Shown: positions 22,973 through 30,929, counted from the first letter of the stretch. The stretch is DNA of 64,000 nt from Candidatus Iainarchaeum sp. (GCA_018304425.1 JAGVWE010000002.1:248001-312000); one strand, 5' to 3'. The notes: generated by a model from the letters alone, not told the origin. Numbers and translations: made by a program.

Positions 22973-25042
22973 ATGATCAAGCGCGTGCAGTTGCAGAACT
23001 GGCGGACCCACAAGGACTCGGAGTTCGAGTTCAGCCGGGGGACGAATGTCCTGGTCGGCCCGATGGGCGCGGGCAAAAGCTCCGTCATGAGCGGCATCTG
23101 CTTCGCCTTGTTTGGCACCTTTCCTGAAGTCGTGGCCCGAGACCTCAAACTAGAGGAAGTCATTACGTCCAAGCCCCATCCCGCGGAGTACGCGCGCGTG
23201 AAAGTCGAGTTCGATTACGGCGGGGAAGAGTACGCGGTGGAGCGCACGATTCACCGCAAGGGCACCAACGAGGGAAAGCTCTACCGCGCCGGCAAACTGA
23301 TTGCCGGGCCCAAGACCACGGAGGCTACGAAGCGGCTCGAGGAAATCCTGGAAATGGATTACGACCTGTTCTCGCGCGCGGTTTACTCGGAGCAAAACCA
23401 GTTGGACTACTTCCTGCGGTTGAGCGCCTCGCAACGCAAGGAGAAATTCGACGAGCTGCTAGAAATCAACAAGTACGAGCGCGTGCGCGGCAACGCCGTA
23501 AGTGTCGGGAACCGGGTCCGGAGGCTCGCGGAGGACCGGAAGGAGTTCCTGCGGCGGCTGCGCGAGCGCCTCCCCCAAGGGGGCGAGCACGGGCTCCTGG
23601 AAACCAAGAAGAACCTGGAGCAAAAGGAAAGGCAGGCGGCCGAGCAGGCCGGGAAACTGGAGGCCGAGAAAAAGAACGTGCTGGGGTTGGAGAAGAGCGT
23701 GGCTGCGCTCGCCGAGCGGGAGCGGGCCTTCAAGGCGTTGAAGGAAAAGGCCGTCAAGGAACGGGCGCGCGCCACCGAGGCGGCGCGGAACCTGCGGGAA
23801 GTCGAGCGGGAAGCCAGGGGCGTTTCCCTGGAGGCCAGCAAGCAGCGGTTGAAGGAATTGGAGGCGGAGGTCCGACAAGCGCGGGAAAAAGCAGCGGCCC
23901 ACGAAAAGGAGGCAGAGGCCAGGGAGGCGGAGCGCACGGCCCTGTTGCAGGTAGCGGCAGGCAACCAGCGGGAAATCGAGCGGCTGGAGAAGGCCGGCAA
24001 GGCGTTGCGGGAGGCCAAAGCCAACTGCCCGGTGTGCAAGGCCGGCCTCGAAGCCCACGCCAAGCATGCGTTGCTCAAGGAATACGAGGCCGAGGCCCTG
24101 GAATTGGAGCGCAAGAACACTGGATTGAACGAGCACGGCCGGAAGATGGAGCAGGAAAAGCAGCGACTCCGCGGCGAGGCCAAGGAGTGCCTGCGCCGGG
24201 CCGACAGGTGCCTGGAAGAAAAAGGAAGTGTGGAGCGGCAGCTTGTTTCAGTTGAGCGGCTGGAGAAGGCGCGCGCGGAAGGGGTTGAACTCGAAAGAGA
24301 GGCCGCAAGGGCCGAACGGGAACTGGCGGCCATGAAGTTCGACGAGGAAAGGCTGGGAGACGAGCGCGAAAAACTGGCCACGGCGCGGGAGAAAGTGCTT
24401 TCCCTGGAACAGGGGCTGCGTTCGGTCAAGGAACTCGCGCGCGAAATCGGTTTGAGGGTCAAGGAATTCGAGGAACAGAAGAAGCAGGCCGGCGAACTCG
24501 AGGCAGAGGTGACGGCGCTGGAGGCGGTGGCTGGAAAGCTTGCGGTGTTCACGAACGCCTTGAAGGCCACGCAGGCCGAGCTCAGGGAGAGCCTCATCAA
24601 CACCGTCAACGAGGCCATGGCCGACGTCTGGGAAAAGATTTACCCGTACGGGGATTACCGGAGTTGCCGCATTGAAATCCAGGAAGGCAGCTACGAAGTC
24701 ATGGTGCAGGAGCGCGGCGGAAAATGGGTGCGGGTCGAAGGCATCCTGTCGGGAGGCGAGCGGAGCGCCGTGGCGATTACCCTGCGGGTGGCTGTTTCCC
24801 TCGTGCTGGCGCAGAACCTTTCATGGCTCATCCTGGACGAGCCCACCCACAACCTGGACGCGAATACCGTGGAACGGTTCAGCGAGATGATGAAAACGCA
24901 TCTGCCGAGCCTGGTGGACCAGGTGTTTGTCATCACGCATGACAAGCAGATGGAGAAAGCCGCGTCCGCCAGCCTCTACGTGCTGGAACGGGAAAAAGAA
25001 ACCGATGGCGCGACCAAACCCATGCTGGCGCACGCGGAATGA
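22973..25042 (+). CDS. rad50: DNA double-strand break repair ATPase Rad50
   Basis: A 689-residue SMC-like ATPase. The N-terminal half-domain has GPMGAGKSSVM (Walker A) and a Q-loop region YSEQNQLDYF; long coiled coils flank the zinc hook CPVC near residue 353; the C-terminal half has LSGGERSAVAITL and LILDEPTHNLD (Walker B). At 689 residues it is shorter than the roughly 850-900 usual in archaea, mainly through shorter coils. The mre11 gene that commonly precedes rad50 is absent here. A TTTAAATTAGG box gives a short leader. Confidence 0.93.
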   Translation: MIKRVQLQNWRTHKDSEFEFSRGTNVLVGPMGAGKSSVMSGICFALFGTFPEVVARDLKLEEVITSKPHPAEYARVKVEFDYGGEEYAVERTIHRKGTNEGKLYRAGKLIAGPKTTEATKRLEEILEMDYDLFSRAVYSEQNQLDYFLRLSASQRKEKFDELLEINKYERVRGNAVSVGNRVRRLAEDRKEFLRRLRERLPQGGEHGLLETKKNLEQKERQAAEQAGKLEAEKKNVLGLEKSVAALAERERAFKALKEKAVKERARATEAARNLREVEREARGVSLEASKQRLKELEAEVRQAREKAAAHEKEAEAREAERTALLQVAAGNQREIERLEKAGKALREAKANCPVCKAGLEAHAKHALLKEYEAEALELERKNTGLNEHGRKMEQEKQRLRGEAKECLRRADRCLEEKGSVERQLVSVERLEKARAEGVELEREAARAERELAAMKFDEERLGDEREKLATAREKVLSLEQGLRSVKELAREIGLRVKEFEEQKKQAGELEAEVTALEAVAGKLAVFTNALKATQAELRESLINTVNEAMADVWEKIYPYGDYRSCRIEIQEGSYEVMVQERGGKWVRVEGILSGGERSAVAITLRVAVSLVLAQNLSWLILDEPTHNLDANTVERFSEMMKTHLPSLVDQVFVITHDKQMEKAASASLYVLEREKETDGATKPMLAHAE

Positions 25043-25075
25043 GCTGGCGGCATGTTTAAATATATGTAGCTACAC

Positions 25076-25085
25076 CGTATATACG
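25076..25085. promoter_or_regulatory. Palindrome in the promoter of a toxin-antitoxin pair
   Basis: CGTATATACG is a perfect 10-bp palindrome between a TTTAAATATATG box A and the GTG start of the toxin-like gene. It may be an operator for the AbrB-type antitoxin encoded second in the pair. A very similar CGTATATACT lies before the nucleotidyltransferase gene at 51312. Confidence 0.4.
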
Positions 25086-25092
25086 TGGTCGC

Positions 25093-25320
25093 GTGTATTA
25101 CGAGCGCATCGTGTTGACGTCCCACGCACGGAAGCGATTGCACCGCATCGGGTTCGCCAACGTCTTTGAGCTCGTAAAGCATGGGAAAATCATTAGGAGA
25201 CCGAAAAAAGATGGGGAACCCGGCACCCTGCAAGTAAGCGGCTCCAAACGCACGGTTCTAATGGAATTCGTGCTGTGGAAAAACGAGTTAATCATCAAAA
25301 CGGTCAAGACGAAGGGATAA
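25093..25320 (+). CDS. DUF4258-like small toxin candidate
   Basis: A 75-residue basic protein starting with GTG. LTSHARKRLHRIGFANVFELVKHGKII followed by a strand-rich half (TLQVSGSKRTVLMEFVLWKNELIIKTV) resembles DUF4258, a fold related to RelE-like and MqsR-like toxins. The next gene, 3 bp on, is an YgiT-type zinc finger plus AbrB protein, the usual antitoxin partner. Function is inferred from this pairing. Confidence 0.65.
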   Translation: MYYERIVLTSHARKRLHRIGFANVFELVKHGKIIRRPKKDGEPGTLQVSGSKRTVLMEFVLWKNELIIKTVKTKG

Positions 25321-25323
25321 ACC

Positions 25324-25653
25324 ATGAAAAGATACTGTGTGAACTGTGAAAGTGAAACCGAGATGAGGGAACGACTAGAAGACCTGGACGCGGACACGGG
25401 CGTGTTCGTGCGGGCCAGCGTATGCACCCGGTGCGGGGAAAGCTACACGGACGCCCACGAATTCGAGCGCGCGGAAAAAGAATTCAAGGCGAAAAACGTG
25501 TTGGTGTTCGAGAAGAAAATCGTGAAACTCGGCAACTCGCTCGGCCTGTGGCTGCCAAAGGAAATCTCTAAAGCCGCGCGCGTTGGCGAAAACAAGGCAG
25601 TCAGGGTATATGTTGACAACCAACGCAGAATCATTGTGGAAGCGGCGCGATAG
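25324..25653 (+). CDS. YgiT-type zinc finger and AbrB-fold antitoxin candidate
   Basis: A 109-residue protein with two domains. The N-terminal zinc finger has CVNCESET and CTRCGESY, as in MqsA/YgiT antitoxins. After a linker rich in Lys and Glu, KKIVKLGNSLGLWLPKEISKAARV is a swapped-hairpin AbrB/MazE DNA-binding domain. It most likely binds the upstream toxin and represses the promoter that contains the CGTATATACG palindrome. Confidence 0.75.
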   Translation: MKRYCVNCESETEMRERLEDLDADTGVFVRASVCTRCGESYTDAHEFERAEKEFKAKNVLVFEKKIVKLGNSLGLWLPKEISKAARVGENKAVRVYVDNQRRIIVEAAR

Positions 25654-25655
25654 AA

Positions 25656-25856
25656 CTAGTTCGCGGCTTTCTTGGCTTGCTTGAATTTCCTGGTCATGAA
25701 GCCCGCGATGAGGTTGCGGTTGGTTTTGGGGAGCGGCAAGCCCAGGGAGTTGAGCAGGGCCTTGTTTTGGTCGAAGCTGTCCGTGACCTTGTCCGGAAAG
25801 TATTTCTGGATTTCCTCTGCCTTTGCCTTGATTCCCTTTGGAACGGCTTTACCCAT
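25656..25856 (-). CDS. rps17e: Ribosomal protein eS17
   Basis: A 66-residue small-subunit protein. MGKAVPKGIKAKAEEIQKYF and FDQNKALLNSLG followed by RNLIAGFMTRKFK match archaeal eS17. I start at the second ATG because the family begins with Met-Gly; an ATG two codons earlier is in frame. It follows rpoK on the same strand with a gap of 10 bp. Confidence 0.85.
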   Translation of the reverse strand: MGKAVPKGIKAKAEEIQKYFPDKVTDSFDQNKALLNSLGLPLPKTNRNLIAGFMTRKFKQAKKAAN

Positions 25857-25866
25857 ATGCATTCCC

Positions 25867-26073
25867 TCAGAATACTTCTATACGCGTAATCAAGCCGTCC
25901 GGGAATTCCCGCAAAACGGCGAGCGGCAGCACCTGTTCCTGGAGTTCAAGCCGGGCAATGTCCAAGGCCGTTGAATATTTGGGGGCCTTGACCAGTACCG
26001 GCGCGCCCAAAGACAATTGGAGGGCACGCGCGGAAATCAACCGGGTGCGTTCGAATCGCGTGAGTGCTTCCAT
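25867..26073 (-). CDS. rpoK: DNA-directed RNA polymerase subunit K (Rpo6)
   Basis: A 68-residue subunit, counterpart of bacterial omega and eukaryotic Rpb6. LTRFERTRLISARALQLSLG and APVLV are the diagnostic segment, and the C-terminus REFPDGLITRIEV fits. I start at the ATG giving MEALTRFER; an ATG three codons earlier is in frame. A GGGGG stretch lies upstream and a TTATTAAAC box about 60 bp before the start. Confidence 0.87.
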   Translation of the reverse strand: MEALTRFERTRLISARALQLSLGAPVLVKAPKYSTALDIARLELQEQVLPLAVLREFPDGLITRIEVF

Positions 26074-26174
26074 GCCAACCACGAAAAAGGAGACCCCCTA
26101 ATGGAGGCTCTAATTACTTGCCACCGCAAACGTTTAATAAGGTATTGCCGGGCGGGCCAGGGTGGGGCCTGGCT

Positions 26175-27719
26175 TCAGGGCCGGGAGACCCCGAACCCGT
26201 GGTTTAACTCCAGGGCCGGGAGGGGCAAGCGGTGTTGCAGGGAGAAGTCTTTGACCAAGGCCCAGGGGCTTTCATGGCAGAAGAAGGCCCTCGAATGCCG
26301 GGAACCCAGCCATTTGCCGCCGCGGGCCAACGCAAATTCCTTGAACTGGTTAATGGCAAGGGCTTGAATGGCTTCCAGGGAAGCGGCCAGGGCCTCGAAG
26401 TAGAAGGCCGAGCGCTTGTCCGTTAACTGCCGGGGGATGCCGGCCAAGAGGTCGGACAGGCAGCTCCTTGCCTGGCTCAAGTAATAGTAGTCGGGTTTGG
26501 CGGCCAAAGCGGTTTGCGCGGCCAGCTTGTTCTCGGAGAGCGTTTTTTGCTCGAGCCCGGAAAGGGCCTGGGCAAGCGAGGCCTCTAAGCGGGAGAGCCG
26601 CGCGAGTTCCTGGGCGAGGCCGGAAGGGGCACGCGTGCAATGCCATTTCAGGGAAGCCTCTTTTTCGGCCAACATGGCTTTGCCGTGCCGGACGAGTTCG
26701 AAGGCGTCGGGCAGGGGAACGGCGTCCACCTGGTTCCTGGAAAAGGGGCCGATGGGCAGGGTGTGGAGGGAGGACTCGAGCTTGAAGCGCAACCGGTTTT
26801 CCTTGCCAGGCCTGGCGGCATGGAACCGGTTGGCGAAGGCCTCGCTGACGGACTGGAAGTAAAAAAAGTCCGCCTGGAACCGCACGAAGACCAGGGAATC
26901 CGGCAAGAGGTTTTTGGCTGCAATGTTCTCCGGCATGCAGCACGGGCATTGAAGGGTGTCCGGGCCCAGGTTGTAGTGGGCAGGCAACAGGAGTTTGGCC
27001 AGGGTGTTCGAGAAATTGAGCCCACTGGATTCCTCCAGGGAAGACGACCAGGGCCAGGCCTTTTTTTCGGCGGAAAAATCGGGGCCCCGGTTCCTGGTTG
27101 GAAGCCCGGCCCGGAAGAAAGCGTTTTGGAGGAACAGTTCCGCGGCCTGACTGGCGGAGTCCGGTGCCTCGGTTGGGGGAATTGCCAGCAGGTTCGCGTA
27201 CGCGATTTTTTTGGCGAACCCGGCAGCGGTTTCGGTGTGGGCTGCGCTTCGGAGGAGTTCCGAGAGTTCCACGGAAACGGGGCTGGAAAGGAAGTCCAGG
27301 CGCGCGCTCGACAGGCCAGGGGCGGGAATTTTTTCGGGCGCGTCCCGGTCGAGGGCGAACGCGTCAAAGTAACTCCAGTCGCTGGAGAGCAGGAACTGCC
27401 TTTCCGGTTCCAGGGGTTTTGCGTCGTACTGGAACATGGAGTCCAGGAGCCTGGAGAGCTTGACCAGGTCCGAGTGCGTGGACGCCTTCACCTCGGCGGC
27501 GAAGCGGTTCACGGTCTTGAATGAAAACTTGGTGGGGCCATACAAGTCCAGGGCCTGCTGCAAGTGATCGGCAGGCAGTTGCTGGCGGTCCACGTAGAGG
27601 CGGGGGAAGAAGGGAAAGGATTTTGCGGACTGTTGTGCGTCATTCGAGAAGAACACGCGCACCGCACGCCGCTTTTCGTCGTATTTTGCCGAAGCTAGGG
27701 CAAGGGCATTGGGAGCCAT
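26175..27719 (-). CDS. 514-residue protein with PolB N-terminal-like domain and CPCC knuckle
   Basis: I do not recognise a named family. Residues 1-125 resemble the N-terminal domain of archaeal family B DNA polymerases in pattern: a strand RRAVRVFFSN, then FPFFPRLYV, then FKTVNRFAAEVKASTHSDLVK, then SMFQYDAKPLEPERQFLLSS, which parallels the polymerase stretch ending in an acidic YDIPF-x-x-RYL motif. The rest has CPCC (about residue 260) and helical regions, with no polymerase palm motifs. A TTTAAAAAG box and an upstream element shared with nurA-herA precede the ATG. A role in DNA repair or replication is inferred from that shared promoter. Confidence 0.55.
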   Translation of the reverse strand: MAPNALALASAKYDEKRRAVRVFFSNDAQQSAKSFPFFPRLYVDRQQLPADHLQQALDLYGPTKFSFKTVNRFAAEVKASTHSDLVKLSRLLDSMFQYDAKPLEPERQFLLSSDWSYFDAFALDRDAPEKIPAPGLSSARLDFLSSPVSVELSELLRSAAHTETAAGFAKKIAYANLLAIPPTEAPDSASQAAELFLQNAFFRAGLPTRNRGPDFSAEKKAWPWSSSLEESSGLNFSNTLAKLLLPAHYNLGPDTLQCPCCMPENIAAKNLLPDSLVFVRFQADFFYFQSVSEAFANRFHAARPGKENRLRFKLESSLHTLPIGPFSRNQVDAVPLPDAFELVRHGKAMLAEKEASLKWHCTRAPSGLAQELARLSRLEASLAQALSGLEQKTLSENKLAAQTALAAKPDYYYLSQARSCLSDLLAGIPRQLTDKRSAFYFEALAASLEAIQALAINQFKEFALARGGKWLGSRHSRAFFCHESPWALVKDFSLQHRLPLPALELNHGFGVSRP

Positions 27720-27764
27720 GCAAGAAACAGGTTTCCGGGCTTTTTAAAGGCCCTGGAACAGGGT

Positions 27765-27780
27765 GGATTTCCGGTGCCAA
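27765..27780 (-). promoter_or_regulatory. Upstream promoter element, copy 2
   Basis: On the minus strand this reads TTGGCACCGGAAATCC and lies 14 bp before the box CCTTTAAAAAGC of the 514-residue protein gene. It matches the element before nurA (30773-30788) at 14 of 16 positions and the one before the homing endonuclease gene over the core GCACCGGAAATC. Confidence 0.55.
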
Positions 27781-27940
27781 ACCGCGCACGCCGGAAAAGC
27801 CCCTGGGCAGGGTGGGAAGGGCGTATAACGAAAAAACGTTTCCGCAGCGGAAAAAAGTAGAACAAGCCCTGAAGAGAATCAGGGCCTGCGCAAATAGGTT
27901 GATGGAAAAAAATGCTGATGACTTTCATCCATGAATTCAG
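27781..27940. other. Intergenic region with small hairpins
   Basis: No gene is clear here. It holds the hairpins TTTCCG-CAG-CGGAAA-like (around 27840) and GCCCTGA/TCAGGGC (around 27866-27887). On the plus strand a 40-codon frame beginning with GTG at 27812 encodes a basic helical peptide (KKVEQALKRIRACANRLMEK), but I see neither a TATA box nor a strong ribosome binding site for it. It may be an untranslated or RNA-coding stretch. Confidence 0.25.
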
Positions 27941-27988
27941 TCAGCGCTTTCTCTTGGCTTTCTTCTTAGTAGTCTTTTTCTTTGCCAT
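27941..27988 (-). CDS. 15-residue lysine-rich micropeptide
   Basis: The frame reads MAKKKTTKKKAKRKR and stops. It has gene-like signals: an AAGGGGG ribosome binding site 7 bases before the ATG and a CTTAAATATAAG box about 45 bp upstream. The composition resembles tails of ribosomal or nucleoid proteins. It may be a real very small ribosome- or nucleic-acid-binding peptide; I cannot assign a family. Conservation in related genomes would decide. Confidence 0.45.
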   Translation of the reverse strand: MAKKKTTKKKAKRKR

Positions 27989-28092
27989 GTAAAACCCCCT
28001 TAGCGGTTTAACTACGTGCTATTAAGTGTGTTCTTATATTTAAGCGTTGGCTTTGACGGAAAAACAGCACAAAAAAAATTTTAGCGGAAAAA

Positions 28093-29640
28093 TTACAGGA
28101 ATTCCTCGGCCTCGTCGAGGCGCGCGTCCTTTTTTTCCTCGAAATCGAGCGCTGCCTTTTCGAGCGGCACCTCGTGCCTCGACTCCATGGAAACGCGTTT
28201 GCGCACGCGGAAAAAGACCGGGTAGTTGACGGCCTCGCCGATCATCAGGGCCTCGCCCACGCGAAGCGAGGTAATCATGTCAAGGCTGCGCCGGTCCAAG
28301 CCTTCGGCGGACTTGCCGATGTGGTCCAGGTCATAGGGGTTGGTGACGCGCAGGATGATTTGGGTACCGCACTGGGACAGGGTGGTCGTGTCCAACTGGA
28401 TGGGGCGCTGGCTGATGAGGACCAGGGAGGCCCCGAATTTCCTTCCCTCCCGGGCAATGGTGCGCATGATGCTCCGGGAAATCGCGCCCTCCCGGGAAAC
28501 CTTTTCCGGGATGAACTGGTGCGCTTCCTCGAGGACCAAGGCGAATGGGGGAATTTTCTTGGCGCGGCGGTCGGAAAACATCTTCTGCGCGAAATAAGCC
28601 ACGATGATCTGCTTCTTCCGCAAGTCAATGACCTCGCTCAAGTCGATGACGGTCAGGACTCCAGGTTCGACGATGTCGTAGAGCGAGGGGTTGTCCGTGC
28701 GGTCGAACAAGTGGAGTTCCTCGAGGCTCAGGATCCAGCTCATGAGGACCTTGCGCGTGGCCTCGTTGATTTCCTCGTCCTTCACGATTTCGGCCTGCAG
28801 GGTGGAGAGGTTGAAGGGCTCCATGCCGTTGCGGAGTTCGCGCCGCAACCGGTTCAGGACGCGTTCGAGGTCGCGTTTCTGGGGCGTGCTCAGGCCCGGA
28901 ATGATGTTGGCAATGAGGCCGATGTTGAGTTTCGGGACGCCGATGCGGACATCCCTTGCCTTGACGAGCTTCGTTTGCGTGGAATAATCGGTGAACTCCT
29001 TTTTCGTGGCCTGCTCCGCGAAACTCGTGTACTCGCCGTGCGCGTCCAAGACCACGACGGCCAGCCTGCCCTGTTCTTTCCTCCGGTTCAGGAGTTCCTC
29101 GAAGAGCACGGAGACCAGGTAACTCTTGCCCGCCCCGGACATGGCGAGGATGGCCAGGTGCTTCTGCAGGAGCCTGGAAAGCGGCAACCGGACCAGCAGG
29201 TCATGGAATTCCACGGAGCCCAGGAAGAGTCCGTCCTCGGCAAAGCCCAGGAAGCTCTTCAAGGTGTTGGCATTCGCTATCCGCACCTTGGTGCCGGGAC
29301 TCGGCGGAAAGGTCGGCCGCTTGAGTTGGCTGCCCGCGTAAACCCCCAGCGGCCGCGTCCGTGCAAGAAGATATTCCCATTCGCTGGTCGGGAACTGGTC
29401 GAAGAGCTTTTTGCCCGATGCCTCGAATTCCTTGACGGACTCCGCGCGCTCGAAGTAGCGGTTGGTTTTCACGACGTCGTTGACCAGGGCGACGAGCGTT
29501 CCCTCCGAGTAATCCATTTCCACGAACTGACCGCGGTGCACGACTCCCTCGTTGACGACGAAGTCAACCGAGGAAGGGCTGGGCCCCTCCGGAGTCGAAA
29601 CGATGGTGCCGATGTCTTCTTTGCCGAGGTCTTCTTTCAT
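28093..29640 (-). CDS. herA: Bipolar DNA helicase/translocase HerA
   Basis: A 515-residue FtsK-HerA hexameric ATPase that works with NurA to resect DNA ends. The N-terminal HAS-barrel region (VVNEGVVHRGQFVEMDYSEG) is followed by Walker A AMSGAGKSYLV near residue 170, VVVLDAHGEYTSFA (Walker B), and PFALVLEEAHQF and SLVLISQRP downstream. Length is normal. It follows nurA on the same strand with an 8-bp gap from the chosen ATG, and both depend on the nurA promoter. Confidence 0.95.
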   Translation of the reverse strand: MKEDLGKEDIGTIVSTPEGPSPSSVDFVVNEGVVHRGQFVEMDYSEGTLVALVNDVVKTNRYFERAESVKEFEASGKKLFDQFPTSEWEYLLARTRPLGVYAGSQLKRPTFPPSPGTKVRIANANTLKSFLGFAEDGLFLGSVEFHDLLVRLPLSRLLQKHLAILAMSGAGKSYLVSVLFEELLNRRKEQGRLAVVVLDAHGEYTSFAEQATKKEFTDYSTQTKLVKARDVRIGVPKLNIGLIANIIPGLSTPQKRDLERVLNRLRRELRNGMEPFNLSTLQAEIVKDEEINEATRKVLMSWILSLEELHLFDRTDNPSLYDIVEPGVLTVIDLSEVIDLRKKQIIVAYFAQKMFSDRRAKKIPPFALVLEEAHQFIPEKVSREGAISRSIMRTIAREGRKFGASLVLISQRPIQLDTTTLSQCGTQIILRVTNPYDLDHIGKSAEGLDRRSLDMITSLRVGEALMIGEAVNYPVFFRVRKRVSMESRHEVPLEKAALDFEEKKDARLDEAEEFL

Positions 29641-29648
29641 GTACATCC

Positions 29649-30728
29649 CTAGAATGGCCGGTTCTCACGGCGCATGCGGAGCTTGACGCTCTTGCCGAGC
29701 TTGTCAAAGATCTTGTTGTAAACAATATTTATTTCCTCGGGTTTGAGCCGGGCACGCAAATCCGCCTCGATGAGGACGCTCGGATAGGCGTACTCACGGT
29801 GCAGCGAGGAAAGCGAGTGGACTACCGACGCGATTTGGTCCACGTTCCGGGAAAGCGAGGGACCGCGGCGGATGAATTCCACGCGCAGGGGCCGGTCGTA
29901 GTCGGAGGGCTTCAAATAGAAGGCGTAAATGTTTTTGCTCCATTTTTCGTCGAAGTCCATGAGGATGGGGTGCTCGTCGATGCTCTTGGAGTAGGGGAAG
30001 GCGAGGCTGCGCTCGCCCCTGCGGAGGAGGTGCTCGAGCAGGCCCGAATCGTAGACGTTTTCGAGGCGCGCGGGGTCGAGGACGGGATGCTTGGGCAGCA
30101 CTTCTTCTTGGAGGATTTGCCTGAACCGGCTGCCCCTCGAGTCCTCAACCGTTGCCACCAGCGTGGAACCGCATTGTTCGGCGAGCGCGTAGAGGGACTG
30201 GAAGTGGTCGAGCAGGCCGTGGTAGAGTTCGTTGACCTTGGAGTCCTTGCGGGGCTTGTCCAGGTACTGGGGAATGATGGAACCGTCCAGGAAAAGGAAT
30301 GCGGGGCTGAATTGGGTGAGGAGCTGCTTGGCTGCATTGATTTCCTCGCGGAGGCGGAGCAGGCTCTTCGAGCAACTGAATTCGTCGAAGTCCAGGGCGT
30401 GGTTGGAGAGGTGGGGCAGGGGAAAGTGGTAATAACCCGGGTAATAGGCCGAGTCAACGACTTTGCCATCCGCGTACTCGAATATGACTCCCGCCGCGCG
30501 GATTAACACCAGGTCAATGGAGTGAATGCTTTTCTCGACGAAGCCCGAGTCCACGCCCCCAATTTTCCCGGTCAACAGGAACGGGGACACGGGGTAAACG
30601 AGCTGGTCTTCGTGGAGGCCCAGGCTTTTTCGGGCAAGCGGTTTCAAGGCAGCGGCAATGGATTTCCTGGTTTGCTCGTTGCCGTGGATGCAGGAAACGG
30701 CTTCGTTGATGGCTTCATGGATGAACAT
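29649..30728 (-). CDS. nurA: DNA end-processing nuclease NurA
   Basis: A 359-residue nuclease (5'-3' exonuclease and endonuclease) that forms a complex with HerA. The catalytic signature GGVDSGF lies near residue 57, FLFLDGSIIP gives the second acidic site and KWSKNIYAFY lies further on. It is the first gene of a nurA-herA unit. A CCTTAAAAAGC box lies about 20 bp before the ATG, preceded by the shared upstream element. Rad50 is in the window but not adjacent, unlike the herA-mre11-rad50-nurA cluster of many thermophiles. Confidence 0.9.
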   Translation of the reverse strand: MFIHEAINEAVSCIHGNEQTRKSIAAALKPLARKSLGLHEDQLVYPVSPFLLTGKIGGVDSGFVEKSIHSIDLVLIRAAGVIFEYADGKVVDSAYYPGYYHFPLPHLSNHALDFDEFSCSKSLLRLREEINAAKQLLTQFSPAFLFLDGSIIPQYLDKPRKDSKVNELYHGLLDHFQSLYALAEQCGSTLVATVEDSRGSRFRQILQEEVLPKHPVLDPARLENVYDSGLLEHLLRRGERSLAFPYSKSIDEHPILMDFDEKWSKNIYAFYLKPSDYDRPLRVEFIRRGPSLSRNVDQIASVVHSLSSLHREYAYPSVLIEADLRARLKPEEINIVYNKIFDKLGKSVKLRMRRENRPF

Positions 30729-30772
30729 CAGATGGAATGGGTTTCAAGGCTTTTTAAGGGTTTGGAGACCCC

Positions 30773-30788
30773 GGATTTCCGCTGCCAA
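30773..30788 (-). promoter_or_regulatory. Upstream promoter element, copy 3
   Basis: On the minus strand this reads TTGGCAGCGGAAATCC, 12 bp before the box CCCTTAAAAAGC of nurA. It differs from copy 2 at only one base within the 16. Confidence 0.55.
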
Positions 30789-30894
30789 CCGGAAAAAGCG
30801 CGGGCACCCAAAAACCAGGAATGCCTTGGAAGGCGCTAAAAGGGGGCAGCCAGGCATTTCTTTATAATTGTTTGTTCTTATTCTATAATAACGG

Positions 30895-30913
30895 ATTGCC
30901 TAAGCAAGGCAAT
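30895..30913 (+). promoter_or_regulatory. Inverted repeat in the leader of a secreted-protein gene
   Basis: ATTGCCT and AGGCAAT flank AAGCA just before the GGGAGGG ribosome binding site. With box A at TTTATAAT (about 30860), the repeat would lie in the mRNA leader and could form a 7-bp hairpin, or serve as an operator. Confidence 0.35.
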
Positions 30914-30929
30914 TAAAGGGAGGGTTTGA

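Noticed and set aside
23407-24618. 403-codon Ser/Arg-rich frame opposite rad50
   Set aside because: Antisense of the Glu/Lys-rich coiled coil.
26040-26060. tRNA T-arm-like sequence GCGTTCGAATCGC
   Set aside because: It lies within rpoK coding sequence and no cloverleaf can be built around it.
27812-27934. 40-codon basic frame on the plus strand
   Set aside because: It is protein-like but lacks a TATA box or convincing ribosome binding site; kept only as a remark in the intergenic entry.
28174-29652. 492-codon frame opposite herA
   Set aside because: HerA motifs are complete on the minus strand; the opposite frame has typical antisense composition and no domain.
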